NCBI RefSeq assembly: GCF_000024405.1
Contig: NC_013517.1
Coordinates: forward strand, 1,674,001-1,738,000
Direction of reading: 5' to 3'
Length of the DNA: 64,000 nucleotides
From: Sebaldella termitidis ATCC 33386
GTDB lineage: Bacteria > Fusobacteriota > Fusobacteriia > Fusobacteriales > Leptotrichiaceae
Translations under genes and position numbers: made by a program
The notes under the pieces: generated by a model
The model's input: only the letters and a program-made list of their open reading frames with translations
Databases searched by the model: none
Told to the model about the DNA's origin: nothing
Shown: positions 18,801 through 27,228 of the stretch, one piece after another
Layout of the letters: each line of letters opens with the position of its first letter
How positions within the stretch are numbered: the first letter of the stretch is position 1

Positions 18801-21800
18801 AGAAAATCAGGTAACCACAGGCACAGAAGGACTGGCATTAAATACTGACATCGGAATGAAGGTATATTCCAAAACCGGTACAAGTGTAAGTGTGAATAAA
18901 GCAAATACGAATGTAATAAATAACGGAATAATAACTATGAAAAATAGTCTAGCCGGAGCAACGGCAATTTATATAAAATACGGATCAGTGACAAATAATG
19001 GAAACGTCGTTCTGACTGACGCTGATTCAGCCGGACTCTTTGCTGTGGAAGAATCTGATGTGATAAATAACGGATCAGTAACAGCAGAGGAAAATAATTC
19101 AGCCGGGATTTATGCTTTGTCTGATGATACAGGTTCAAGCCCTATATCGGGAGCAAGCGGAATTAATATAAAAAATTCTGGAATAATAAATGTTTCAGGA
19201 AATGACAGTGCAGGAATATATGCAAAATATAACGGAACATTTCCTATATCCGGAGCAAAAATTTATGATATAAAAAATTTGGGAATCATCAATATACGCA
19301 ATACAGAAAGTGTGGGAATATACTCGGATAATGTCAAAGTCAGCAGCGTAGGGACTATTAATCTGAATGATGTAAGCCTTCTGGGCTCTTCACCATCAGG
19401 AAACAGAATAGCCGTATACGGTACAGGAAATAACACAGAGATTACAGGAGGAGGCACTATCAATCTCGGAACTGCAGATCAGACAAATATAGCATACTAT
19501 CTGGTAAACGGAGCCAAATTAAGAGGAACAGGTTTAGGAACAATTACAGGATACGGGGTGCTGGTTTACAGCGGAGGCGATATTGACAATACTACACCTG
19601 ACATAACTGCTTCTGACGGACAGATAGCTCTTGTGGTAAAGGGCGGATCTGGGCTTACATATGCAAAAGACATAAAAACAGGAGATACGGTCAATACCGG
19701 TACCGGAAAATATTATGCAGTAGCTCTTTATACAGACGGTCAAGCAGGAGCAATAAGTAATGATCTATATGCCGGAGCTGACGGGATAGGGCTGTATGCA
19801 GCAGGCGGAAACGGAACTCCCGGAAGCGGAAGTATACTTATTTATAATGGTCAGATAACAATAGGTGGCGGAACTGAAGGCGGAACAGGGATTTATGTAA
19901 ATAAAGGATCAAATGTAAATCTTAATTCAGGAAATATTATTCTTAACGGTTTCGGAAGTGTAGGAGCATATGTGGAAAGCAACGGAGAATTCACCTTCGG
20001 AAGCGGAAGCAGTATGACATTCAGCAGTTCTGGAATAGGTATATGGGGAGAAAATGGAGCTGTTATAAATGATAACGGCGGAACTGTAATTTCTCTGGAT
20101 TCTGGAGCAACAGTAATCAGAAGCAGAATAGCAAACGGAATAATAAATATAGTTGGTCCTGTAACTACAGTAGGAAACAGTATCACAGGATATGTAGTAT
20201 CTGGGGAAATAAATAATATGGGCGGTTCACTGATAGAAGCTGTAAGCGGCTCTGACGGAACTGTAGGAATAGCTGCAGAAGATTATAAAACAACAGGAGC
20301 TAATCCTTATGAAGCAAATAACTTTGGGACAATAGATTTAACAAATGCTGTAAATTCCATAGGAATAAGCGTAAAAAATGCAAGGGCCTATAATGACACA
20401 GTGGCTCTGATAAAGGCAGGAGAAAAAGGTATAGGTATATACGGAGAAGGAAGTTCTTTGTTTGATCTTACAGAATTGAGAAATAACGGAACAATATCTC
20501 TAGATTATAATAATTCTGCGGGAATTTACAGTAAAGGTGCTTCCTATATCGAGAATAACGGTGCGATCACTGGAGGAGCGGCAGGTGTGGGAAATATAGG
20601 AATATACGGGAGAAAAAATTCCTCACTTTCTGTAATAACAGCAATAATCAACAATTCTTCAATAATACTCGGAGATAATGGTATAGGAATATATGCCGAG
20701 AATTCTGATATTACAAATAACGGAAGTATTGTAACAGGAAGCTCGCTGACTTCTTTGGGAACTTCAGCGGGAATTTACGCCAAAGACAGTACTGTTACGA
20801 ATAATGGTAATATTAGTATAAAAGATAACGGAATTGCTTTTGCGGCAAATAATACAACAGTAAACTTAAACGGCGGTAATATAGATGATACTAAGGGAAG
20901 TCTTGTTTATGCAGAGAATGGTTCTGTGGTAAATTACAGTCTTGGGAACCGTACAACAGGAGAAAATCCGTATATATATCTTAATGACAGTGTGATAAAC
21001 TTTATTTCACCGACAAAGATAACAGTATCTGACAATGGAACAGGAATATTTGCAGCAGGTTCTTCAGCAGGAATAAACGGTAGCTTATCTCTGGATATTG
21101 CGGATAATGGTACAGGGATATATTTACAAAATACCGGGCTTTATACAAACAGCAATGTAATAAATCTAAACGGACAGAAAGCATGGGGAGCGGCAGGAGA
21201 GAATACGGATATTGCCAATGCCGGAGATATAAATATAAACGGTGAAGGCGGAACAGGAATTTATTCGGTGCTGACAGCATCCGGAGCAGTAAATAATACA
21301 GTAAATACCGGGAAAATAAATGTAAGCGGAGAAAATTCAACAGGAATTTATGCTGTGGGTGAAGACAGCAGTTTGGGAATTTTAGGACAGATAACTGTGA
21401 ATAATAATGGTGAAATTAATCTTGGCAGCAGTCTTGATTCGAATAAAGCCAAAACCGGAATATACGGGGATAAAGCAGTAATAATAAATAATAACAGAGA
21501 TATATTAGGTGCTTCCGGTGTAATAGGAATATACAGCGACGGTGCTGCGACAGTACAAAACGGTAAAATAGTATTTGGAGATGCTTCAACAGGAATTTAT
21601 TCTTCCGGAGGAACAGTAAATATAGCAGCCGGTTCTGAAATTACTGTGGGAAATAATAGAGCAGCAGGAGTATATGCAGTAAACGGTTCAGTAATAACAA
21701 ATAACAGTAGTAATGTAAATGCAGGTGAAAATAGTGTAAGCTTCTATATACAGGACAATGGTTCAAAGATAACAAATTTCTCGAATTTAAGTGCAAATAA

Positions 21801-24036
21801 AAATAGTACAGTATTTTATTTAAAGGATTCAGAAGCGGATAATCAGGGTAATATTCTGGCAAATGGAGAAAAAGCAGTAATTTTCTACGGATTAAACAGC
21901 AGAATCAGTAATTCGGGAGTATTGGATGCTCAGGGTAATTCCGGGGTAACTGCAATTTATTCTAAGAATTCAGCGGTGTTAAATACAGGAGATATTATAA
22001 TGGGAGACAGCATAATAACAGATTTGTCAATTCCTGCAAATAACAATTATTCAGTAGGAATATACGGGGATAATTCAATAATTGAAAACAGTGCCGGGAC
22101 AAAAATAACTGCCGGTGAAAATGCAGTGGGGATATACAGTAAAAATAACAGTACAGCTGCTGTTAATTACGGTATTATAGAATCTTCAAAGTATGGTGCA
22201 ATAGGAATGTTTGCAGAAAACGGAACAATTCAAAATGACGGGACAATAATACTCAGCGGTGATAAATCAATAGGAATGGCCGGAAGAATAGATGCTGTTC
22301 TGATAAATAACGGAGTAATAACTTTAACAGGAGATGACAGTATAGGAATCTACGCAATAGCAAATTCCAGCGTTGAAAATAACAACACTATTGAATTACA
22401 CGGAAATAACAGCACAGGTATTTTGATGGAGTCAGGTTCTCAGCTTATAAACAGCGGTACAATTAATTTATACGGAAATGTTACAAATAAGGCTTTGATA
22501 ACAGACGGTAATTCAGGCTATATACTTCCCAGCATAACAAATGCGGGTGTAATAAATGTAGAAGAAAAATTTGAAGCTGACGGTATAAAAATAAATATAA
22601 AGGTAGACCCGTCTTCTGTGAGAACACCTACAGTATCTGAAATATCTGCTTTTGGATATACAGCAGAGGATGTAAATGCAAAGTTTTTGATATCAGATGC
22701 GGTGCAGTTCAAGGCTGACAGCTTCAGCGTAAGCGAGCCTGTTACTGTGATGAGTGATTTTTCACAGGGGACAAACAGTACTGTTTATAAACTGGAAAAT
22801 GTATTTAACCCGAGAACATCAGGAGGAATAAACAGCGGTATGCTGTCTGTATTGTCAGAATCACTGACGTGGAATGCAATTCCTGATATAAACAGTCAGG
22901 GAAATGTAGATATCTGGATGCAGAAGCTTGATTATACAGAATTTTCAGCCGGAAAATGGTACTATGACTTTGCAGAAGTGCTGGATTCAAAATATGAAGA
23001 TGCCAGTGGAAATGCACTGAAAATTTATGATAAAATTGACAAAATAACAAAGGAAAAAGATTTTGACAGAATTATGGAGAGTTTGGGAGGAAATATATAC
23101 TCCAATATAAATCAGAGAGAGGAAGACATAGCGGAAATTTTTGATAATTCTCTTGCATTGCTTCAGAATTCTTCTAATAATACAAAAGAAAACGTAAAAA
23201 TAAATATAATTACAGGTGCGGGGAAAACTGGTGAAAAAGCTGACGGTGTACCTTCTTATGATTATGAAAGTGTCGGAGTGCTGGCTTTGAGAGAAGTAGA
23301 GAGAACTTACAGACATACATACGGATATTCACTTGGATATTTGCATACGAATTTTGATTTTGACGACGGAAGCAGCAGTAAAGAGGAAGCAGATACATTA
23401 CAGGCGGGAATTCATAATAAATACACAGTAAATGACTGGAAATTTATTAATAATCTTACAGGAAGAGCAACTTTGCATAATACTGACAGAAACATAGACT
23501 GGACAGATTCATCCGGAAGATCTGAAATGAACGGAACATATGAAACATACAGTATAACAATTGATAATATAGCAGGAAGAGAATTTCAGCTTAACAAAAA
23601 CATTAGTGTAATGCCTTATGGTGCATTAGCAGGAATGTATGTAACAAGACCATCATTTGAAGAAAGCGGGCTTGAAGCTCTGGAAGTGAAGAGTAATGAT
23701 GCATGGAGCGTGAAACCGCGGGCTGGTATGGAATTGAAGGCATCTGTTCCTTTAGGAACAAATGAAAGCTGGAAATTAAAAGGAAATTTAGACCTGTTTT
23801 ATGAATATGAACTTGCAGATTTAAATAAACGAGAATCAGCAAAACTGCTCGCAGTAGAAGAAAATTATCATAAACTGGCTAAGCCTGATGAAAATAAAGG
23901 AAGAATCGCGGCAAGAGCAGCAATAGGCGTAGAAATGAATGACAGATACGGGATTTTCTTAACAGGGGCTTATTCTGCGGATGGCAGTGAAAAAGAGGAT
24001 TACAGAGCCGGGGTTGATTTGAAAATAGTATTCTAG
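15817..24036 (+). CDS. Giant fusobacterial-type autotransporter (type Va) adhesin-like protein
   Basis: 2739 residues. A signal peptide (residues 1-22) precedes the helical N-terminal region typical of fusobacterial autotransporters (about 25-90: KKYDSLYTKIVKNISDKKKE, NSELRDLYKQNDYIVKPEYL). The passenger is built of imperfect beta-helix repeats of the form NNGxI...GIYaxxS, densest at about residues 1020-2220. The last ~260 residues form the outer-membrane beta barrel, starting near VGVLALREVERTYRHTYGYS and ending with the aromatic terminus DLKIVF. The protein should be displayed at the surface, as an adhesin or shield; the ligand is unknown. The ATG has AGAAGGA upstream. Monocistronic, with a structured region and terminator behind it. 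Confidence 0.93.
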   Translation: MKDYKKLLFSFLALSLAWNAKSSENTFIKKYDSLYTKIVKNISDKKKEQNFYKTIEEILNKRNSELRDLYKQNDYIVKPEYLEWQIFFGGFYNVKNKKFTDKNDYEYGYSKVPMSVNLGMYIPMKDVLGVSPADMEKNSGLTAGYLTLNDPGIRNVNMFSAVKPDINLNVNPFSLSMNLNAEESETIKLQAEPTPLNILLDEVEVFNLQMNYMTTPYSSAYLGPVFSTTLGETSPDDIIYRVNDIWNSTNTLVNNGLLESRIKRKNAVALLVVRGSGLVGTYGNLSVINLENSNTAGAVIQPYTGGIVGFDKTTDFSLINTEYLWGTEKNAIIGQKYSALIGLAVPPANGVFTKQVGMGYIPTNTAQNIQVRMENFGDITMLSPNSTGFLLMPDIDIDPGSTAMVNSTAIATYDSGYTKYAYIFNNSDQMNVRQRALNAQSGTINVYGSRSYGFMTSPYAGDDTSLYNFGISTESAYTSSIANQGTINVLGDESTGFAIKKAIHLWSNEGEINVGNNNSSFLQDNDNGNTIYDKNGNLVSTGNQALVERATGMYTNQPLIAYSQSYDYASLPGYSADVLFGLAENSAKIILWNNAVYSSGIRAEKNGYILNRGEIIIKGENNYGMVVADSNSFVAYTGNNQAVSIPGNDSYVAPLAGREARIVLESTAGSSVGGFVQNEGNLENASEIIVNSINSSGLYIKSGNALNSDRTNQPKNHNYGQIIVNAAGTNGVLLTNEDEKSAVLINNGLIETKQAGTIAVYAVNGSLAEMKNLNEQESHYTPGDIIVNGNWAQNAAIKAADGATGLWLEQSNTAFSVSNPSGLALTRASIAAPVITGSSTSQYTSVGVYSDGIATAEFKKGIKYDLNPTLYANDTAAVRIGKNAVALLQNYKISEADSRSAVNFAGVGGTFDIQDLEINMDDNSVMAYSNGGKITTNTLGGIHISGLGSNTTLTFVSNNGSILINDTKISDFLMSPGAVTVGTGTMAYLAENGTIENQVTTGTEGLALNTDIGMKVYSKTGTSVSVNKANTNVINNGIITMKNSLAGATAIYIKYGSVTNNGNVVLTDADSAGLFAVEESDVINNGSVTAEENNSAGIYALSDDTGSSPISGASGINIKNSGIINVSGNDSAGIYAKYNGTFPISGAKIYDIKNLGIINIRNTESVGIYSDNVKVSSVGTINLNDVSLLGSSPSGNRIAVYGTGNNTEITGGGTINLGTADQTNIAYYLVNGAKLRGTGLGTITGYGVLVYSGGDIDNTTPDITASDGQIALVVKGGSGLTYAKDIKTGDTVNTGTGKYYAVALYTDGQAGAISNDLYAGADGIGLYAAGGNGTPGSGSILIYNGQITIGGGTEGGTGIYVNKGSNVNLNSGNIILNGFGSVGAYVESNGEFTFGSGSSMTFSSSGIGIWGENGAVINDNGGTVISLDSGATVIRSRIANGIINIVGPVTTVGNSITGYVVSGEINNMGGSLIEAVSGSDGTVGIAAEDYKTTGANPYEANNFGTIDLTNAVNSIGISVKNARAYNDTVALIKAGEKGIGIYGEGSSLFDLTELRNNGTISLDYNNSAGIYSKGASYIENNGAITGGAAGVGNIGIYGRKNSSLSVITAIINNSSIILGDNGIGIYAENSDITNNGSIVTGSSLTSLGTSAGIYAKDSTVTNNGNISIKDNGIAFAANNTTVNLNGGNIDDTKGSLVYAENGSVVNYSLGNRTTGENPYIYLNDSVINFISPTKITVSDNGTGIFAAGSSAGINGSLSLDIADNGTGIYLQNTGLYTNSNVINLNGQKAWGAAGENTDIANAGDININGEGGTGIYSVLTASGAVNNTVNTGKINVSGENSTGIYAVGEDSSLGILGQITVNNNGEINLGSSLDSNKAKTGIYGDKAVIINNNRDILGASGVIGIYSDGAATVQNGKIVFGDASTGIYSSGGTVNIAAGSEITVGNNRAAGVYAVNGSVITNNSSNVNAGENSVSFYIQDNGSKITNFSNLSANKNSTVFYLKDSEADNQGNILANGEKAVIFYGLNSRISNSGVLDAQGNSGVTAIYSKNSAVLNTGDIIMGDSIITDLSIPANNNYSVGIYGDNSIIENSAGTKITAGENAVGIYSKNNSTAAVNYGIIESSKYGAIGMFAENGTIQNDGTIILSGDKSIGMAGRIDAVLINNGVITLTGDDSIGIYAIANSSVENNNTIELHGNNSTGILMESGSQLINSGTINLYGNVTNKALITDGNSGYILPSITNAGVINVEEKFEADGIKINIKVDPSSVRTPTVSEISAFGYTAEDVNAKFLISDAVQFKADSFSVSEPVTVMSDFSQGTNSTVYKLENVFNPRTSGGINSGMLSVLSESLTWNAIPDINSQGNVDIWMQKLDYTEFSAGKWYYDFAEVLDSKYEDASGNALKIYDKIDKITKEKDFDRIMESLGGNIYSNINQREEDIAEIFDNSLALLQNSSNNTKENVKINIITGAGKTGEKADGVPSYDYESVGVLALREVERTYRHTYGYSLGYLHTNFDFDDGSSSKEEADTLQAGIHNKYTVNDWKFINNLTGRATLHNTDRNIDWTDSSGRSEMNGTYETYSITIDNIAGREFQLNKNISVMPYGALAGMYVTRPSFEESGLEALEVKSNDAWSVKPRAGMELKASVPLGTNESWKLKGNLDLFYEYELADLNKRESAKLLAVEENYHKLAKPDENKGRIAARAAIGVEMNDRYGIFLTGAYSADGSEKEDYRAGVDLKIVF
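18877..22480 (+). repeat. Degenerate beta-helix repeats in the autotransporter passenger
   Basis: Within this stretch the protein repeatedly returns to NNG-(S/T/N)-I, then a turn and GIY or GIG followed by a short strand, every roughly 20-45 residues. DNA copies are diverged rather than identical, so recent slippage is not evident. Confidence 0.75.
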
Positions 24037-24053
24037 CGCTTAGGGATAATTAG

Positions 24054-24125
24054 CTTTGTGTTATTGTAGACCGGCAGCAGGAGCAGCAGAGCAATCACAG
24101 ATGTTATACAATGATATTCACAAAG
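24054..24125 (+). ncRNA. Large imperfect stem in the autotransporter 3' region, possible small RNA
   Basis: CTTTGTG (24054-24060) with ATTGTA (24063-24068) pairs with TACAAT (24107-24112) and CACAAAG (24119-24125), giving 13 base pairs interrupted by one internal loop. A terminator follows at 24134. The apical part also reads as an open frame without a start codon (RPAAGAAEQSQMLYNDIHK), so a gene remnant is an alternative. Confidence 0.3.
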
Positions 24126-24133
24126 TAAATTAA

Positions 24134-24170
24134 AAACTTCCTGTAGTATTGATCATTACAGGAAGTTTTT
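24134..24170 (+). terminator. Intrinsic terminator after the autotransporter
   Basis: AACTTCCTGTA pairs with TACAGGAAGTT across an 11-base loop, followed by T. Confidence 0.85.
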
Positions 24171-24266
24171 TAGTAAATCGGGAAATTATTTTTGTTCTCG
24201 TAATTGGTGACTGGATATGATAAAATATAGACATTAAGACCAGAGATAATAAAGGAGGAATTTTGC

Positions 24267-24620
24267 ATGGCTGATAATAATGAAAAGGATATTTTTAAAA
24301 ATCTTATCTTAGCAGGTGTCGGTGCACTGGCAATGACAGCTGAAAAGATCAGTGAAAGTATTACTGAACTTCAGGAAGTAGGTAAAATTACTGCTGAGCA
24401 GGGGAAAGAGATAATAGATGAACTTGCTAAAAAGGGTGAAATAACTATAGAGCAGGGGAAAAAGATTGTTGAACAATTGAAAACTGCTGATAAAGAAACT
24501 GGTGCTGCAGAAAATGAATTTGGAACTATGAATTTTGAATCTATGGATGATGAGAAATTAGCTCGTTTAAAAGAAGAAATTGAGAAGATAGAAAATGAAA
24601 GAAAAGGAAATCAGGAATAG
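24267..24620 (+). CDS. Phasin-family-like small helical protein
   Basis: 117 residues, almost entirely helical and charged. After ILAGVGALAMTAEKISESI come two related helical units (GKITAEQGKEIIDELAKKGE and GEITIEQGKKIVEQLK), the pattern of phasin-like proteins annotated across Fusobacteria and Firmicutes. An acidic linker and C-terminal coiled coil follow. Classical phasins coat polyhydroxyalkanoate granules, but no PHA genes are seen here, so that role should not be assumed. The ATG follows AAAGGAGGA. Single gene closed by a terminator. Confidence 0.65.
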   Translation: MADNNEKDIFKNLILAGVGALAMTAEKISESITELQEVGKITAEQGKEIIDELAKKGEITIEQGKKIVEQLKTADKETGAAENEFGTMNFESMDDEKLARLKEEIEKIENERKGNQE

Positions 24621-24650
24621 GCTGTTTTTAGGTTTATTCTGACAGGCCAG

Positions 24651-24677
24651 AGACACTTTTTACGGGTGTCTTTTTTT
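24651..24677 (+). terminator. Intrinsic terminator after the phasin-like gene
   Basis: AGACAC pairs with GTGTCT, followed by seven T. It marks the left border of the AT-rich accessory patch. Confidence 0.75.
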
Positions 24678-24885
24678 GTGGGTTTAATCGTAATGTTGAT
24701 GATAAATGTTCAATTTTATTTGGTTTATTTGCATTCTAGTATAAGCAATAAAAAGAGTCTTACATTTATTTTTATAATATAAAAAAATAAAAAAATATAA
24801 AATATATGCTATTAATATAATAATATATACAAATATTATTGTTTAATAAATTTATTAATTAATGAAAGAAAAAAATAAAAAATAT

Positions 24886-24913
24886 TTGAAAAAATAAAAA
24901 AATAGGTTATAAT
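24886..24913 (+). promoter_or_regulatory. Candidate promoter of the orphan cas6
   Basis: TTGAAA, a 16-base spacer and TATAAT, with a predicted leader of about 40 bases. The rest of the 340-base gap 24621-24960 is nearly pure A/T; no CRISPR repeats or other genes were seen in it. Confidence 0.5.
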
Positions 24914-24960
24914 TAATTAGTTTTATAAATTAAAGAAAAGTACAGTAAAGGAGGAAAAAC

Positions 24961-25689
24961 TTGAGATTATCATTACATTGTGAATTGAAAGAAAATGAAA
25001 TACCATTGGATTACCGGAGAAAAATAGTGTCAATGTTCAAAAGATGTTTAACAAACTACGATAAAGATGTTTACAACAAGTATTACCATATGAGAGATCC
25101 CATACAGAAAGAATTTACATTCTCTAATTACTTTCAAAAACCTATTATGAAAAAAGAAACAATAGAAATACCGAACAAAAGAATCATCATTAATTTTTCC
25201 ACTTCAGACAATGTGATAGGAATTGATTTTTATAATGCATTTGTCAAAAATCTGTATCAAGAAATAAGATTTTCAAATTTAAATAGTATAAAAATAACAA
25301 GAATAGTCGTACAAAAGGAAAGAAAAATAGTTTCAAATAAGGTGGTTTTCCGTACTCAGTCACCGCTCATAGTTCGTGACCATCATCCTGAAAGTGGTAA
25401 AGATTGGTATTATTCTTGCAATGATATGAATTTTGAAAAATTTCTGAAAAGAAATTTATATAATCAGCTAAAGGATAAATTTTCTGAAAAAATAGAAAAA
25501 GATTTGGAGAATTTATCTATTAGAAAGGTAGATATGAAAAAAATAATTGTAACCTCTTACGGGATAAAAATGGCTTCTTCCATAGGAAGTTTTGAAATGG
25601 AGGGAGAGCAGTACATTCTTAATGAAATTTATCAGAGCGGCGCAGGCAGTAAGAAAAGTCTTGGATTTTCTATGGTAGATATTGTATAA
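24961..25689 (+). CDS. cas6: Orphan CRISPR-associated endoribonuclease Cas6
   Basis: 242 residues from a TTG start with a strong AAAGGAGG site 6-13 bases upstream; no ATG fits. The features of Cas6 are present: N-terminal first strand MRLSLHCELKEN followed by the LDYRRKIVSMF helix, the KEFTFSNYF motif, and the C-terminal glycine-rich loop GAGSKKSLGFSMV of the second ferredoxin-like fold. Cas6 cuts CRISPR precursor RNA within repeats. No array, effector or adaptation gene lies within 24 kb upstream or 38 kb downstream, so it is an orphan here; it may serve a distant array, or have another RNA target. Probably its own transcript. Confidence 0.85.
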   Translation: MRLSLHCELKENEIPLDYRRKIVSMFKRCLTNYDKDVYNKYYHMRDPIQKEFTFSNYFQKPIMKKETIEIPNKRIIINFSTSDNVIGIDFYNAFVKNLYQEIRFSNLNSIKITRIVVQKERKIVSNKVVFRTQSPLIVRDHHPESGKDWYYSCNDMNFEKFLKRNLYNQLKDKFSEKIEKDLENLSIRKVDMKKIIVTSYGIKMASSIGSFEMEGEQYILNEIYQSGAGSKKSLGFSMVDIV

Positions 25690-25719
25690 AGAAAGTTAAA
25701 CAAAGCAAGATAATAATAA

Positions 25720-25800
25720 ATTTTGGCGAGACATTATAATGTGTTTGTAGCAGGTTCAGTTAATATTTTTGAGAAAAATTTTAAGGAATATGAAATTTAG
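25720..25800 (+). pseudogene. Possible gene remnant downstream of cas6
   Basis: An open stretch reading ILARHYNVFVAGSVNIFEKN and ending at a TAG at 25798, after which the same frame stays protein-like for about 15 codons (KNYIEFLEKIMKLI). There is no ribosome site. It looks like the decayed piece of a coding sequence, but it is short and could be chance. Confidence 0.2.
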
Positions 25801-25917
25801 AAAAATTATATTGAGTTTTTAGAAAAAATAATGAAATTAATACTTGAATTTTTCTTTTATTTTCTTGTATAGATAAACTATTAGTGTAAGGTAATGAATG
25901 AAAGGATAAATTAAAAA

Positions 25918-26682
25918 ATGAAACCGTATTTAAGAATCAGAGAAAATGGAGAATTTGCGACACAAAGTATTGCTTTTGCCAAAGAAGGTTTTGATATATT
26001 AGGAATTCCAACTGCTACTTTTACACATATTTCACAGGTACCTTTATCTAAGGGAAATATGATAGTAGGTTTTGTAAATGAGGTTCGGGGATACTTGGCA
26101 CAGCTTGGAATTTCAACACCGGATATTGATTATCCGGAAGAATTGACAAAGTATTTAGGAAGAAAGATAAAAAAAATAGCAATAAATAATGCAGAAATTT
26201 TTATGAATGAAAATTCACAACAGAGATATTTTATTAAGCCGGTGATTGATAAACAGTTCGATGCTTTTATAGCTGAATATCTTCAGGATTTGGCACGATT
26301 AAAACATTTTGATAAAAAAACTAAAATATGGATTTCTGAATATATGAAATTTGAAAGTGAATTTAGATGTTATATATACAATAAAAAACCATTGGCAATT
26401 TGTAAATATCGTGGTTATGCAGTGGGGGAAATAGATTATTCTATTGTTCTGGAAATGGCTGAAACTTATGTATCAGCTCCGGTAGCTTATACATTGGATG
26501 TAGGACTATTTGAAAGTAAGCTGTATTTAGTTGAGGTAAATGATGCTTATTCAGTTCAAAATTATGGACTGGCAGTGGATAAGTATGTTGCATGGCTAAT
26601 GCTTAGATGGTCTGAGCTCAGCGGGCAGGAAGTCAAAAAATGTTTTGTAACTTTAAATAAGATATTGAAAGGGAAAAAATGA
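25918..26682 (+). CDS. R2K-type ATP-grasp protein (DUF4343-like)
   Basis: 254 residues. The C-terminal two thirds fit the R2K clade of ATP-grasp enzymes: RYFIKPVIDKQFDAFIAEYL (RAGNYA region with lysines), IWISEYMKFESEFRCYIYNK, then ICKYRGYAVGEI and the metal-binding end LYLVEVNDAYSVQNYG. R2K enzymes, which include eukaryotic CDC123, are proposed ATP-dependent peptide or protein ligases, and prokaryotic families have been linked to conflicts with phages. The gene overlaps the DUF2247 gene by four bases (ATGA), so the two are translationally coupled. The Shine-Dalgarno (AAAGGATAA) is weak and distant. Substrate unknown. Confidence 0.75.
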   Translation: MKPYLRIRENGEFATQSIAFAKEGFDILGIPTATFTHISQVPLSKGNMIVGFVNEVRGYLAQLGISTPDIDYPEELTKYLGRKIKKIAINNAEIFMNENSQQRYFIKPVIDKQFDAFIAEYLQDLARLKHFDKKTKIWISEYMKFESEFRCYIYNKKPLAICKYRGYAVGEIDYSIVLEMAETYVSAPVAYTLDVGLFESKLYLVEVNDAYSVQNYGLAVDKYVAWLMLRWSELSGQEVKKCFVTLNKILKGKK

Positions 26683-27200
26683 ATTCATTGAATATTTTAC
26701 TTTCTTACAGTTATATTTACAATTTATTTCCAATAACTTGGGGTGATATTTTATTTGGAATACATGAAGGATTTTTAGATTTTAAAGCTGCTGTTGAACA
26801 TAGTTATAATATTATAGAAAAAGAAGAAAATTCTTCTCAAAGAGTTTTAGATATGGCTTTTCTACATGGAAATGAGTCAATTTATCCACTTATTGATGAA
26901 TTAGTTGAAGAAGAAAATAAATATGATGAAAAACATGCTAAAGAAAAATATTTATATGCAGTTTTAAAATGGGTTTATAAAAATCAGAGTACATTTTTAG
27001 AGCCTCTTGAAGCAGTAGAATGTATTTATGCAGACTTTGGTTATCCAGAAATTATATCAAAATTTGTACGATATGCTTCTAATAATGAACCAGATCTTGG
27101 TTCAAGAGAGTTGAATATAAAGCGTATTTATAATAATTGGGAAAAGTATCTGGAAACTGAGAAAATTAAATGGAAAAAAGAGATGAATATTAAATTCTAA
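26679..27200 (+). CDS. DUF2247 family protein
   Basis: 173 residues, cytoplasmic and mostly helical, with the DUF2247 signature: ITWGDILFGIHEGFLDFKAA near the start and AVECIYADFGYPEIISKFVR near the end. No function is established for the family. It overlaps the R2K ATP-grasp gene by four bases and is followed at once by a bidirectional terminator, so the two form a closed unit. The coding sequence looks more AT-rich than its neighbours, which is consistent with recent transfer. It could be a partner, target or immunity component of the ATP-grasp enzyme; this is inference. Confidence 0.7.
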   Translation: MNSLNILLSYSYIYNLFPITWGDILFGIHEGFLDFKAAVEHSYNIIEKEENSSQRVLDMAFLHGNESIYPLIDELVEEENKYDEKHAKEKYLYAVLKWVYKNQSTFLEPLEAVECIYADFGYPEIISKFVRYASNNEPDLGSRELNIKRIYNNWEKYLETEKIKWKKEMNIKF

Positions 27201-27227
27201 AAAAACAGGGTTTTACGCCCTGTTTTT
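27201..27227. terminator. Bidirectional intrinsic terminator
   Basis: AAAACAGGG pairs with CCCTGTTTTT; it can end both the DUF2247 transcript and the convergent small gene at 27229. Confidence 0.85.
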
Positions 27228-27228
27228 G

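Noticed and set aside
18877-22480. CRISPR-like or satellite repeats
   Set aside because: The periodic pattern is protein-level beta-helix repetition inside one long frame; the DNA copies are diverged and unevenly spaced.
16128-23842. Minus-strand frames opposite the autotransporter
   Set aside because: They mirror the repetitive plus-strand coding sequence, lack ribosome sites and have low-complexity products.
24267-24620. Assigning a polyhydroxyalkanoate granule role to the phasin-like protein
   Set aside because: No PHA synthase or related gene is visible; only the helical pattern supports the family.
24680-25917. CRISPR array near cas6
   Set aside because: Both flanks of cas6 were read for regularly spaced direct repeats; only AT-rich non-repeating sequence was found.
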